Positions 18,642 to 27,706 of a stretch of DNA of 64,000 nt are shown in pieces. The stretch is taken from positions 189,831 through 253,830 of the forward strand of contig NZ_JAHKQN010000020.1 of assembly GCF_018861125.1 (NCBI RefSeq). Direction: 5' to 3'. The notes under the pieces were generated by a model. It did no database searches. It was not told where the DNA came from and saw only the letters and a program-made list of their open reading frames with translations. The stretch is from Cellulophaga baltica (lineage in GTDB: Bacteria > Bacteroidota > Bacteroidia > Flavobacteriales > Flavobacteriaceae). Position numbers and translations under genes: made by a program. Every line of letters begins with the position of its first letter. Position 1 is the stretch's first letter.

Positions 18642-19190
18642 CTAACGCTTCACATCTTTTAATATCCAAGGCTCAATCTCAGTATTATCATCTTTGTGCA
18701 ATACCACCATATCTCCTGTAGTTTCAAATATTACAGCTTTTACATCTGATAGCCGTATTACATTAGCTTCTCTAAGTTTAGACCTTAAATCACCTTCGGT
18801 TACCCTTACTTTTTTTAAGTTCTCTTTTAAAATTTCTTCACCGTCCATTAGTAATGTAGGTTGGTTATCAATTATTTTTCTAAACGTTGAAAACCTTCTA
18901 AAATATGCCGCTAATAATTGTAAGGCATAGACCATTACTAAACCAAGTGCTCCTTCACTTAAATTAACCGAGTCTGAAAGTACAGTTGTAGCAATCATTG
19001 ATCCAACAGATACTGTCATCGCAAAATCAAAACTTGACATTTTTGAAAAACTTCGTTTGCCAAATATTCGCGTATAAATTATTATAGCAATATAAATACC
19101 TATAGCTGATAATATAATTAATACTAATGTCTTCTCTTCTATATCAAATAAAGATTCCGTTATCTGACTTAAAATTGTGTTGCTATACAT
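18642..19190 (-). CDS. DUF421 (YetF-like) inner-membrane protein
   Basis: The 182-residue protein has an N-terminal region with about three membrane helices (LVLIILSAIGIYIAIIIYTRI and SEGALGLVMVYALQLLAAY) and the family landmark GKRSFSKMSSFDFAMTVSVGSM near residue 45. The soluble C-terminal domain carries the YetF pattern QPTLLMDGEEILKENLKKV, then DLRSKLREANV and VKAVIFETTGDMVVL. In Bacillus the family is associated with the membrane and stress responses; the biochemical role is unknown. It is monocistronic. Confidence 0.85.
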   Translation of the reverse strand: MYSNTILSQITESLFDIEEKTLVLIILSAIGIYIAIIIYTRIFGKRSFSKMSSFDFAMTVSVGSMIATTVLSDSVNLSEGALGLVMVYALQLLAAYFRRFSTFRKIIDNQPTLLMDGEEILKENLKKVRVTEGDLRSKLREANVIRLSDVKAVIFETTGDMVVLHKDDNTEIEPWILKDVKR

Positions 19191-19356
19191 ATATAATTTC
19201 TTTGATTAATTTTAATACTAAACTAGCCTTAAAGTTGACAATAATTTAATCATATAACACATTTTGTTAGCTCATATTAATATGTTACAGAATTGTGAAA
19301 TTTTGTATCAGATAAGAAAAGAATAGATTGCGTTAAAAAGAATGGTAGTTAAACTC

Positions 19357-19364
19357 TAAATTTG
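19357..19364 (+). promoter_or_regulatory. Promoter -7 box for the Pmp3-like peptide gene
   Basis: TAAATTTG matches TAnnTTTG exactly. The expected transcript start near 19369 gives a leader of about 20 nt to the ATG at 19389. No convincing -33 TTG at ideal spacing was seen. Confidence 0.5.
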
Positions 19365-19388
19365 TAATAACTTAAAAACAAACAAATT

Positions 19389-19541
19389 ATGTCACTACTA
19401 ACTATTATTTTAAATATTTTATTACCACCATTAGCTGTATTTTTAAAACATGGATTAGGAACCACTTTTTTAATTAGTGTATTACTAACGCTGTTTGCTT
19501 GGCTACCAGGTGTAATTCATGCATTTATAGTAAATAATTAA
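19389..19541 (+). CDS. Pmp3/YqaE-family small membrane peptide (50 residues)
   Basis: The ATG at 19389 opens a 50-codon frame whose product begins MSLLTIILNILLPPLAVFLK, continues HGLGTTFLISVLLTLFAWLP and ends GVIHAFIVNN. The two hydrophobic helices, the LPPLAVFLKHG hairpin and the FAWLPGVIHAFxV ending are the signature of the Pmp3 (UPF0057) proteolipid family. In yeast, plants and bacteria these peptides are linked to salt and membrane-potential stress. It has its own promoter box and terminator and lies 160 bp before the catalase gene. Confidence 0.92.
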   Translation: MSLLTIILNILLPPLAVFLKHGLGTTFLISVLLTLFAWLPGVIHAFIVNN

Positions 19542-19563
19542 AAACACCCATTAAATAGATTTT

Positions 19564-19595
19564 AAAAGTCATTACTTAGGTAATGACTTTTTTTT
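19564..19595 (+). terminator. Rho-independent terminator after the Pmp3-like gene
   Basis: AAAAGTCATTAC pairs perfectly with GTAATGACTTTT around a 4-nt loop, followed by a run of T. Confidence 0.9.
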
Positions 19596-19703
19596 GTTTT
19601 AACCGTATTGCATTAGCGTCAATCATTTTATTTTTATAGTCATTTATACTTGGTACATACATCTAAATTTATGTTCACTTATTACATTATAAAACATAGC
19701 AAG

Positions 19704-21833
19704 ATGGAAGACAAAAAAACAGCTACAGAAAAAAGCAGACAATTAGAGAACTCTAAAATTGATTATAAAGATAAGCCACTTACAACGCGACAAGGCTTGA
19801 AAGTTAATGACACTAACAATTCATTAAAAGCTGGTGCAAGAGGAGCAACCTTATTAGAAGATTTTCTTTTGAGAGAAAAAATACACAATTTTGATCATGA
19901 GCGTATTCCTGAAAGAATTGTTCACGCTAGAGGTAGTGCTGCTCATGGTTATTTTGAACTTTATGACAGTATTGAAGAGTATTCTAAAGCTGGTATTTTC
20001 ACAGATACTTCAAGAAAAACACCTGTATTTGTCCGTTTTTCTACTGTTGCAGGATCGAAAGGATCTACAGATTTAGCACGTGATGTTAGAGGTTTTGCTG
20101 TTAAGTTTTATACTGAGGAAGGTACTTGGGATTTGGTAGGTAACAACATGCCTGTCTTTTTTATTCAAGATGCTATGAAGTTTCCTGATTTGATACATTC
20201 TGTTAAACCTGAACCTAATAACGAAATTCCACAAGCAGCATCAGCACATGATACTTTTTATGATTTTGTTTCTTTAACTACTGAAACATTACACAATCAT
20301 ATTTGGGTAATGAGTGATAGAGGTATTCCTCGTAGTTTTAGAATGATGGAAGGCTTTGGTATTCATACTTTTAGATTAATTAATAAAAAAGGAGAAGCTC
20401 ATTTTGTAAAATTCCACTGGAAACCAAAATTAGGGGTGCATTCTGTTACATGGGATGAAGCTCTAAAAATTAGTGGTGCAGATTCAGATTTTCATAGAAG
20501 AGATTTATGGGAAGCTATTGAGGCAGGTCAATTTCCTGAATGGGAATTAGGTTTACAAATTATACCAGAAGCAGATGAACACAAATTTGATTTTGATTTA
20601 CTTGACCCTACTAAATTAATACCTGAAGAAACCGTACCTGTAAAAATTATCGGGAAAATGGTCTTAAACAGAAATCCTGATAACTTTTTTGCGGAAACTG
20701 AACAAGTTGCCTTTTTACCAGGCAATGTAGTTCCTGGAATAGATTTCACGAATGATCCGCTACTTCAAGGTCGTTTGTTCTCATATAGAGATACACAACT
20801 ATCAAGACTAGGGAGTCATAACTTCCATCAAATCCCGATTAATAAACCAGTTACGGAAACATATAACAACCAAAGGGACGGACATATGCAAACCGAAATT
20901 CCTAAAGGACAAACAGCGTATTTCCCCAACTCATTAAGCGGTGGTTGCCCTTACTTATCATCAGTTGAAGAAGGTGGTTTTGAAGCTTACCAAGAGCGTA
21001 TTGATGCAAATAAAATTCGTACCAGAAGTGAAAGCTTTAGCGATCATTTTTCACAACCAGCACTATTTTATAGAAGTTTAGCGCAATGGGAAAAAAATCA
21101 TGTAATTGGTGCTTATTCTTTTGAATTAGGGAAGTGTAACCATGAGCATATTAAAAGCCGTATGCTTTGGATAATTGCACAGATAGATGAAGATTTAGCA
21201 AGCAGTGTTGCTGAAAACCTTGGTATGAAAATTCCTGATGATATTGAAAGACCAATTAATCAAGCAATTGGAGCTAATGCAAATATTGAAGATCATCAAC
21301 CTGTTAAAAAGAAGGTATATTTGGAAGAATCTCCAGAATTGAGTCAAGCGAAAACAAAATTTGATTCTATTGCAACAAGACAAATTGCATTTTTAGTTGC
21401 GGACGGATTCAATATGAAAGATTTCGATGCTATGAAAAAAGCATTAGAAAAAGAAAATGCAGTTGTAAAACTTGTAGCGCCACATGGTGGCACTATAATT
21501 TGTGATGAAAATATGGAACATAAAGTTGATGCTTCAATAATGACCACTGAGAGTGTACTTTTTGATGCGCTGTATGTTCCTGGAGGAAAAAAATCTATTG
21601 ATGCTTTACTATCTAAAGCAAAATTTACCAAATTTATAAATGAAGCATTTAAGCATTGTAAAGCTATAGCTACTTCAAACGAAGGTGAAGATTTATTAAA
21701 TAATACAGTTATAGCCAATAACAAATCTGACAAAGCAATTTTGATTAATAAAAATCCTAAAGATTTTATTAATGCTATTTCACAACACCGTAATTGGGAA
21801 CGAATGGAAGTCGCTGAAAAAATCGCAGTATAA
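19704..21833 (+). CDS. katE: Large-subunit heme catalase (HPII-type)
   Basis: The product is about 709 residues from the ATG at 19704 ([10 protein letters not shown]); two earlier in-frame starts (19650 TTG, 19671 ATG) would only add a non-conserved extension. The catalytic His is in [16 protein letters not shown], the distal Asn in [17 protein letters not shown], and the heme-ligand Tyr in [13 protein letters not shown]. The C-terminal 150 residues form a flavodoxin/DJ-1-like domain ([30 protein letters not shown]), where the usual nucleophilic Cys is replaced, as in HPII. The enzyme breaks hydrogen peroxide into water and oxygen. It is monocistronic and follows the stress-related Pmp3 gene. 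Confidence 0.96.
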   Translation: MEDKKTATEKSRQLENSKIDYKDKPLTTRQGLKVNDTNNSLKAGARGATLLEDFLLREKIHNFDHERIPERIVHARGSAAHGYFELYDSIEEYSKAGIFTDTSRKTPVFVRFSTVAGSKGSTDLARDVRGFAVKFYTEEGTWDLVGNNMPVFFIQDAMKFPDLIHSVKPEPNNEIPQAASAHDTFYDFVSLTTETLHNHIWVMSDRGIPRSFRMMEGFGIHTFRLINKKGEAHFVKFHWKPKLGVHSVTWDEALKISGADSDFHRRDLWEAIEAGQFPEWELGLQIIPEADEHKFDFDLLDPTKLIPEETVPVKIIGKMVLNRNPDNFFAETEQVAFLPGNVVPGIDFTNDPLLQGRLFSYRDTQLSRLGSHNFHQIPINKPVTETYNNQRDGHMQTEIPKGQTAYFPNSLSGGCPYLSSVEEGGFEAYQERIDANKIRTRSESFSDHFSQPALFYRSLAQWEKNHVIGAYSFELGKCNHEHIKSRMLWIIAQIDEDLASSVAENLGMKIPDDIERPINQAIGANANIEDHQPVKKKVYLEESPELSQAKTKFDSIATRQIAFLVADGFNMKDFDAMKKALEKENAVVKLVAPHGGTIICDENMEHKVDASIMTTESVLFDALYVPGGKKSIDALLSKAKFTKFINEAFKHCKAIATSNEGEDLLNNTVIANNKSDKAILINKNPKDFINAISQHRNWERMEVAEKIAV

Positions 21834-21854
21834 TTTTAAAAGCACTTAAAACTA

Positions 21855-21888
21855 TAAAAAACCTCTTAATTAAAATTAAGAGGTTTTT
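21855..21888 (+). terminator. Bidirectional rho-independent terminator
   Basis: AAAAAACCTCTTAAT pairs with ATTAAGAGGTTTTTT around a 4-nt loop, with T and A tracts on both sides. It serves katE and the convergent receiver gene. Confidence 0.9.
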
Positions 21889-21909
21889 TTACTTTAGACT
21901 AATCTTAAA

Positions 21910-22320
21910 TTAACTATTACAAACTTCAATACCCTCAAGTAATTTAGTGAATTTTGCATCTGTTAAAGGTTTCTGAATAAAATCTTTAACTATGCTATAA
22001 TTTTTTGACTTATTAATATCATCAGGATTAATTGATGAACTTAAAATATAAATACTTGTTTGCGATTCTATATTTGGAATTTTACAAAAATTATCTAAAA
22101 AACCCCATCCATCCATAATTGGCATATTTAAATCTAAAAAAATAACCTCTGGTAATTTTTCTTCATTCTTTAATTCATTTACTAGATCTTCTAACGCCTC
22201 TTCTCCGTTCTCATAAACCATAATATTAGAACAAAAACTTCTATTATAATTCAAGATTACTTTGGTACCATAAACGAAGATAGGGTCATCATCTATTATG
22301 CATACTTTATCAACTCTCAT
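21910..22320 (-). CDS. Single-domain response regulator (CheY-like receiver)
   Basis: The 136-residue protein is one receiver domain and nothing else. The acidic pair is IIDDD (Asp10/Asp11), the phospho-acceptor Asp63 lies in VIFLDLNMPIMDGWGF, the Ser/Thr switch is in YILSSS (residues 91-96), and the conserved Lys117 is in IQKPL. Such stand-alone receivers act by phosphotransfer to or from a histidine kinase. No partner is adjacent; the nearest kinase is at 40147-41199. It is monocistronic. Confidence 0.9.
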   Translation of the reverse strand: MRVDKVCIIDDDPIFVYGTKVILNYNRSFCSNIMVYENGEEALEDLVNELKNEEKLPEVIFLDLNMPIMDGWGFLDNFCKIPNIESQTSIYILSSSINPDDINKSKNYSIVKDFIQKPLTDAKFTKLLEGIEVCNS

Positions 22321-22418
22321 AATTTTTAAATCTAAGGATTCAATATAAATGTAGGTAATATCTTATTAATAATAAGCAAAAATATATATAATTTATAACT
22401 CAAATGAGATTTTTTAGC

Positions 22419-22654
22419 TCATTTAAATGTTAAAAGTTTCATGGCACTAGCACTTTTCATTAAGGTAAAACGGTTTTTTAAGCAAAATGATTTCAAATTA
22501 TCACCTGTTGCTACTTTGAATAACAACTCTCCCATAGGTTCTGGTATTTCTGCTCTTAGCATAAAAATTTGAGAAAAACCAAAACGCGATGTAAATTCTA
22601 AAGGATAAATACCATAACTATTGACAATACAGTTAATATCAATAGGCCCGAAAA
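22419..22654 (-). pseudogene. Decayed fragment of a PurD-like ATP-grasp gene
   Basis: Read on the minus strand, the frame from about 22652 down to a TGA at 22419-22421 encodes FGPIDINCIVNSYGIYPLE, then FTSRFGFSQIFMLRAEIPEP and MGELLFKVATGDNLKSF. This resembles the metal/nucleotide-binding end of PurD-like (glycinamide ribonucleotide synthetase-like) ATP-grasp proteins, whose conserved core is x-IN-x-I-(n)-PLExTxRFG. The fragment has no start codon before its homologous part. The frame stays open upstream to a TAG at 22782-22784, but that part is low-complexity and does not look like the family. No other part of such a gene is found nearby. The family call is from memory and inference. Confidence 0.5.
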
Positions 22655-22839
22655 AAATAATACAGAAAACATCAAATTCGCAATTAAAGCTAACAAAAAT
22701 GAATAGTTTAAAAATGCAACAATTAATATTTAGATACTTACCAATTAGATAATTTATTACAGCTATTTTTTTAAATAAAGTCTAAAAAAGCTTAAGTTTA
22801 ATATAGCAAACTAATTATCAACCAAAATTCATAATTAAA
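22655..22839. other. AT-rich leader upstream of the M19 peptidase
   Basis: This stretch separates the PurD-like fragment from the dipeptidase start codon and presumably contains its promoter. No exact TAnnTTTG box or hairpin was found. Confidence 0.35.
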
Positions 22840-24141
22840 ATGAAAAACAAACAAGCACTTTATCTTACAGTGTTAATCGTTACTTTTTTAACCTCCTGCA
22901 AAGGTGAGCCAGCAAAAGAAATTAACCCAACTGAAACTATTGAAGAAAAAGCACAACGTATTCACAAGAATGTAATTACTATTGATACGCATAATGACAT
23001 TAATGTAGATCATTTTAATGACACTATAAATTACACGCAACGTCTAGATACTCAAATTAATCTTCCTAAAATGGAAGAAGGTGGTCTTGATGTTACTTGG
23101 CTAATTGTATACACTGGTCAAGACTCTTTAACCCCATTTGGATATAAAAAAGCATCAAAAAATGCGATGGATAAGTTTGATGCTATCCATCGTTTGTGTG
23201 AGGTATATGCTCCTGAAAGAATTGAATTAGCTTTAAATTCTGATGATGTAAGAAGAATCCACGATTCAGGTAAAAAAGTTGCTATGATTGGTGTTGAAAA
23301 CGCATACCCCATTGGTGAAGACCTAACAAACTTTAAAAAGTATTATGATTTAGGTGCTCGTTATATTTCATTATCACATAATGGTCATAGTCAATTTTCA
23401 GATTCTAATACTGGTGAAAAAGATAGTATTTGGTTTTATAATGGTTTAAGTGATTTAGGTAAAAAAGGCGTGGAAGAAATGAACAAGCTTGGTATTATGA
23501 TTGACATTTCTCACCCCTCAAAAGAAGCAATGAAAGAGATGATAGCTTTATCAAAAGCACCAATTATTGCGTCACACTCTTCTTCAAGAGCTTTATGTGA
23601 GCACAGTAGAAATTTAGATGACGAGCAATTACTTCTACTAAAAGAAAATGGTGGAGTTGTACAAACTGTTGCGTTTAGTTCATACTTAAACACTGAAAAA
23701 CACGAAGCTAGAGATGCATATATGAAAGAAGTGTATTCTAAAATAGCTGATTCGCTAAACATCACTTTACATGAACGCTCTGAAATTAAAACACTTTCAG
23801 ATATTGAAAAGAAAGCTTTTTTTAAAAATTACACTGAGGTAAAAAAAATAGGAAAAAATTTAGTTGCTAATGATAAAATTGCACCACCTGCAGTAAATGT
23901 CTCTGATTTTATTGACCATATAGATTATATGGTAAAATTAATCGGTATTGACCACGTTGGTATAAGTTCTGACTTTGACGGTGGTGGTGGTATTGAAGGT
24001 TGGTCAGATGCTTCTGAAACTTTTAACGTGACCTTAGCGCTCGTAAAAAGAGGCTATACTGAGAAAGAAATAGCTAAATTATGGGGTGGCAACTTGCTTC
24101 GTGTTTTAGATGAAGTTCAAGCCGTTTCTGAAAGTTTGTAA
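22840..24141 (+). CDS. Membrane dipeptidase (peptidase family M19) lipoprotein
   Basis: The 433-residue protein has a lipoprotein signal (VTFLTSC, lipobox LTSC) and then the M19 fold. Metal ligands and landmarks seen are IDTHNDINVDHFN, VAMIGVENAYPI, ISLSHNGHSQFSDSN, IMIDISHPSKEAM, IIASHSSSRALCEHSRN and the final GIDHVGISSDFDGGGGIEGW. All expected His, Asp and Glu positions are present. Renal-dipeptidase-like enzymes use two zinc ions to cleave dipeptides. The lipobox suggests membrane anchoring, probably on the periplasmic or outer-membrane side. It is monocistronic. Confidence 0.92.
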   Translation: MKNKQALYLTVLIVTFLTSCKGEPAKEINPTETIEEKAQRIHKNVITIDTHNDINVDHFNDTINYTQRLDTQINLPKMEEGGLDVTWLIVYTGQDSLTPFGYKKASKNAMDKFDAIHRLCEVYAPERIELALNSDDVRRIHDSGKKVAMIGVENAYPIGEDLTNFKKYYDLGARYISLSHNGHSQFSDSNTGEKDSIWFYNGLSDLGKKGVEEMNKLGIMIDISHPSKEAMKEMIALSKAPIIASHSSSRALCEHSRNLDDEQLLLLKENGGVVQTVAFSSYLNTEKHEARDAYMKEVYSKIADSLNITLHERSEIKTLSDIEKKAFFKNYTEVKKIGKNLVANDKIAPPAVNVSDFIDHIDYMVKLIGIDHVGISSDFDGGGGIEGWSDASETFNVTLALVKRGYTEKEIAKLWGGNLLRVLDEVQAVSESL

Positions 24142-24208
24142 AAGAAAGTCAAAGATAAACCGGAAAAACTTTAGAAATCTAGTTTATCTATGACTTTACT
24201 AATTAAAA

Positions 24209-24340
24209 TCATTTTTGCTTTTCACTATTGATAAATGAAAGAATAATTAGAACAAGTACAATAACCACAAGGGCAAAAATGCCAATCATTATAATTCCGT
24301 TATTCCAATTTACCAGTGAAATCATTAATTGCTTATACAT
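24209..24340 (-). CDS. 43-residue single-pass membrane peptide
   Basis: A frame on the minus strand from the ATG at 24340 to the TGA at 24209-24211 encodes MYKQLMISLVNWNNGIIMIG, then IFALVVIVLVLIILSFINSE, then KQK. It is one transmembrane helix preceded by a short amphipathic start and followed by a charged tail, a layout typical of small membrane regulators or assembly peptides. It lies 137 bp downstream of the persulfide-dioxygenase fusion in the same direction. I do not recognise a family. A hairpin at 24421-24460 separates it from the gene upstream. Confidence 0.55.
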   Translation of the reverse strand: MYKQLMISLVNWNNGIIMIGIFALVVIVLVLIILSFINSEKQK

Positions 24341-24420
24341 CGTATTTAGTTGTTGATTATATTACTAAATTATACTTCTTAACAACTAAATAAAATGATA
24401 AAAATCAGTTTATTAATAAT

Positions 24421-24460
24421 AATTAGCCCCGTTTACCAACTAAGGCAAACAGGGCTAATT
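24421..24460 (-). terminator. Hairpin, possible terminator after the persulfide-dioxygenase fusion
   Basis: AATTAGCCCYGTTT-type arms pair over about 13 bp (one G-U) around a loop of about 11 nt, 18 bp past the stop codon. The T run is poor, so termination efficiency is uncertain. Confidence 0.45.
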
Positions 24461-24477
24461 ATTTGATTATTATATTT

Positions 24478-25887
24478 TTAAAGTGTACTTGGGCATACGT
24501 AGTTTGAAACCTTTATTGGCGTTTCTTTAATTGCACCAAAACCGCCTGCTATATCAACAAAGTTATGAATTCCTCTACTTTTTAAAATTGATGCTGCGAT
24601 AACTGATCGGTAACCACCTGCGCAATGCATGTAAAAAGTACCTTTTTCAGGATACGCATCTAAATAGTTATTTAAATCACTTAAAGGCGTATTTTTAGCA
24701 TTAATCACATGTTCAGAAATGTATTCTGATTCTTTACGAACATCAAATACTTCATGAGCTTCATTAGATAAAACATCAGATACTTCTTTTGCTGTTATAG
24801 ATGTAATGGTATCTACTTCTTTTGATGTATTTTTCCATGCTTCAAATCCGCCTTTTAAAAACCCAATTGTACCATCAAAACCAACTCGTGATAAACGAGT
24901 GATTGCTTCTTCTTCTTTTCCTTCAGGAGTCACCAATAATAATGGTTGCTCTACATCAGCAATTAATGCACCAACCCAAGGAGCAAAATCACCATTCAAA
25001 CCAATAAATATTGATCTAGGGATGTGTCCTTTTACAAAATCATTTTGATGACGTACATCTAAAACAATAGCTCCAGTTTCATTTGCTGCTTTCTCAAAAT
25101 CATCAGGTGACATCGCGGTAGCGCCACGTTCTAAAACCTCATTAAAATCTTCGTATCCCTCTTTATTCATTTTTACATTTAAAGGGAAGTATTTTGGTGG
25201 TGGCAACAAACCTTCAGTAACTTCTTTTGTGAATTCATCCTTGGTCATATCAGCTCTAAGTGCATAATTCATCTTCTTTTGATTGCCTAAAGTATCAACC
25301 GTTTCTTTCATCATGTTTTTACCACATGCTGAACCTGCACCATGTGCTGGATATACAATAACATCATCTGCTAAAGGCATAATTTTAGTCCGTAAACTAT
25401 CAAAAAGAATGCCTGCCAAATCTTCTTGAGTCATATCAGCAGCTTTCTGTGCTAAATCTGGACGGCCAACATCACCTAAAAATAAAGTGTCGCCAGAAAA
25501 TATTGCATGGTCTTTTCCTTTTTCATCCTTTAATAAGTATGTTGAACTCTCCATTGTATGCCCTGGAGTATGTAAAACTACTATTGTTAAAGCTCCAACT
25601 TTAAACTCTTGACCATCTACTGCTATAATAGCTTCAAAAGAAGGATTTGCATTTGGTCCGTAAATAATTTGCGCACCGGTTTCTTTGGCTAGTGTTACGT
25701 GACCACTCACAAAATCTGCATGAAAATGAGTTTCAAAAATATATTTGATTTTAGCATTATCATCAGTTGCTTTTTTAATATAAGGATCAACTTCACGTAA
25801 TGGATCTATAATAGCAACTTCACCTTCACTCTCAATATAGTAAGTACCTTGTGCTAAACAACCTGTATATATTTGTTCAATCTTCAT
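24478..25887 (-). CDS. MBL-fold persulfide dioxygenase fused to two rhodanese domains (CstB-like)
   Basis: The 469-residue protein starts with a metallo-beta-lactamase fold (residues about 1-250). Metal ligands include ETHFHADFVSGH (HxHxD at 54-58), HTPGHT, SGDTLFLGD and YPAHG. This is the ETHE1 type, which oxidises persulfides. Residues about 255-360 form a rhodanese-like domain whose active-site loop reads LLVTPEGKEEEA and lacks the Cys. Residues about 365-469 form a second rhodanese domain with CAGGYRS (Cys422). The layout matches Staphylococcus CstB, a persulfide dioxygenase/sulfurtransferase. It is followed upstream in the same direction by a SulP permease, so a sulfide-detoxification unit is likely, by inference. 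Confidence 0.88.
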   Translation of the reverse strand: MKIEQIYTGCLAQGTYYIESEGEVAIIDPLREVDPYIKKATDDNAKIKYIFETHFHADFVSGHVTLAKETGAQIIYGPNANPSFEAIIAVDGQEFKVGALTIVVLHTPGHTMESSTYLLKDEKGKDHAIFSGDTLFLGDVGRPDLAQKAADMTQEDLAGILFDSLRTKIMPLADDVIVYPAHGAGSACGKNMMKETVDTLGNQKKMNYALRADMTKDEFTKEVTEGLLPPPKYFPLNVKMNKEGYEDFNEVLERGATAMSPDDFEKAANETGAIVLDVRHQNDFVKGHIPRSIFIGLNGDFAPWVGALIADVEQPLLLVTPEGKEEEAITRLSRVGFDGTIGFLKGGFEAWKNTSKEVDTITSITAKEVSDVLSNEAHEVFDVRKESEYISEHVINAKNTPLSDLNNYLDAYPEKGTFYMHCAGGYRSVIAASILKSRGIHNFVDIAGGFGAIKETPIKVSNYVCPSTL

Positions 25888-25974
25888 AATCTATTTCTTT
25901 AATAATAAACTTAAATGAATTGTATTTTATATTGTAAAAATATCCTTATTTTTTAATTACCACAGTAACAATAG

Positions 25975-27702
25975 TTACACTTTCAACCTATTTTGATATG
26001 CAATTTTACCTTGCATGCTCGTTAACGATGTTGGGTCATCAAAAAAGTCAACAGCATCTTTCGTCCTAACAAACAAAAATTCTCTATGTAACTCACCAAT
26101 AATACCACTACTAAATATAATGTCACGTGTAGGCCCTATTGCGCCTGCTATATAAAACTGTATGTTTTTTTGATGTATTTCTCGTATTACTTTTGTAAGC
26201 ATATGTGCTGCAGATGAGTCTATATAATTTATTGCTTCTGCATTAAGAATTACACCTTTCAATTTACTAGCTTTTTTATCAATTTCATTAAACAACTGCT
26301 CTTTAAAATAACTGGTGTTACCAAAATACAGTTGCGAATCAAAACGGATAATTAGTAAGTCATCGCGAACATCAATATCGTTTGTAAATCGGTCTACATT
26401 TTTATAGTAATCTGAATCTTTTATTTTTCCTAAAACTGCAAAGTGTGGCTTTGATGTTCTATAAACCATTAATAGTAGAGAACTTAAAACTCCAATTAAA
26501 ATACCTTGCGGAATACCTACAAATAATGTGATTAAAAATGTAATTAATAAAATTGAAAACTCATCTTTTCGTTTATTCCAAAGTCTCTTAGCATAGGTCA
26601 AATCAATTAAACCAAGTACCGATACCATGATTATACTAGCTAATGCCGCTTTTGGCAAATAATAAAAAACCGGAGTTAAAAATAACAAGGTTCCTATCAC
26701 CATAATTACACTAAATAAAGCCGATAAATTTGTTTTTGCTCCTGCTTCACCGTTTATAGCTGACCTTGAAAAACTACCTGTTGAGGAATACGATTGAAAT
26801 AAAGAACCTAACATATTTGAAACTCCTAATGCAATTAATTCTTGGTTAGGTTGAATGGTTTCTTCTCCTGATTTATCTTCTAATGCTTTACCTATAGATA
26901 TAGTTTCTAAATACCCAACTAATGCTAAGGTTAATGCGATAGGCCAAATTTGTAATGCATTATTCAGGTTGATTTCCGGAATAGCAAAACTTGGTAACCC
27001 TGTAGGAATTTTGCCTACTATATGAACTCCAAAATTTTCTAAACTGAATAAGTATACCGCTAATATTCCCAAAACGACCACAATTAGTATTGAAGGTATC
27101 CGTTTGCTTATTTTCTTTATAACCATGATTATTATAATTCCTAAAACACCAATAGTTATATCATATATGTTAGCTTCTGGAATTTTAGAAATAGCATTTA
27201 TTACTAATTGGTGAAAATGGTTACTTTTCTCTGTTTCTGTACCTAATAAATGCTTTAATTGACTAAATATAATAACTAAAGCAGCTGCTGACGTAAAGCC
27301 ACTAATTACAGGTTTTGATAAAAAATTAACCAAAAAACCCATTTTAAATACCCCTAATAAAAATTGAATACTACCCACCATAAAAGCTAAAAAAACAGCC
27401 ATGGTAATATAATTTTCAACTCCGGTTAAAGCTAATGTTCCTAAACCTGCAGCTACCAATAATGAATCCATTGCTACTGGGCCTACTGATACTTGCCTAG
27501 AAGTTCCTAAAAACAAATAGCCTAGAACTGGCATTAACGCAGCATACAACCCATAAACAGGTGGTAAACCTGCTATCATAGCATAAGCCATACCTTGCGG
27601 AATTAAAATAATACCAACAGTTAGTCCCGCAATCAAATCTTTTGAAAGGTTTTCTTTTCGGTATTTTGGCAACCATTGTAGTAAAGGTATAAATTTTTGC
27701 AT
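25975..27702 (-). CDS. SulP-family anion permease with STAS domain
   Basis: The 575-residue protein begins LLQWLPKYRKENLSKDLIAG and has the SulP signature AGLTVGIILIPQGMAYAMIAGLPPVYGLY within the first helices (cited here in parts). About 11-13 membrane helices follow, then a STAS domain (residues about 440-550) with VILNAEAINYIDSSAAHML. SulP proteins move sulfate, bicarbonate or other anions. The neighbouring CstB-like enzyme makes sulfite or thiosulfate export or sulfate handling plausible. The start codon at 27702 has an exact TAnnTTTG box 4 nt upstream. Confidence 0.92.
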   Translation of the reverse strand: MQKFIPLLQWLPKYRKENLSKDLIAGLTVGIILIPQGMAYAMIAGLPPVYGLYAALMPVLGYLFLGTSRQVSVGPVAMDSLLVAAGLGTLALTGVENYITMAVFLAFMVGSIQFLLGVFKMGFLVNFLSKPVISGFTSAAALVIIFSQLKHLLGTETEKSNHFHQLVINAISKIPEANIYDITIGVLGIIIIMVIKKISKRIPSILIVVVLGILAVYLFSLENFGVHIVGKIPTGLPSFAIPEINLNNALQIWPIALTLALVGYLETISIGKALEDKSGEETIQPNQELIALGVSNMLGSLFQSYSSTGSFSRSAINGEAGAKTNLSALFSVIMVIGTLLFLTPVFYYLPKAALASIIMVSVLGLIDLTYAKRLWNKRKDEFSILLITFLITLFVGIPQGILIGVLSSLLLMVYRTSKPHFAVLGKIKDSDYYKNVDRFTNDIDVRDDLLIIRFDSQLYFGNTSYFKEQLFNEIDKKASKLKGVILNAEAINYIDSSAAHMLTKVIREIHQKNIQFYIAGAIGPTRDIIFSSGIIGELHREFLFVRTKDAVDFFDDPTSLTSMQGKIAYQNRLKV

Positions 27703-27706
27703 GGGG

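Noticed and set aside
19650-19703. Longer N-terminus of catalase from TTG 19650 or ATG 19671
   Set aside because: The added residues (such as FTYYIIKHSK) are hydrophobic and not part of the catalase family; MEDKKT at 19704 fits better.
21910-22320. Two-component pair of the receiver with a kinase in the window
   Set aside because: The only histidine kinase is 18 kb away on the same strand with other operons between; partnership cannot be inferred.
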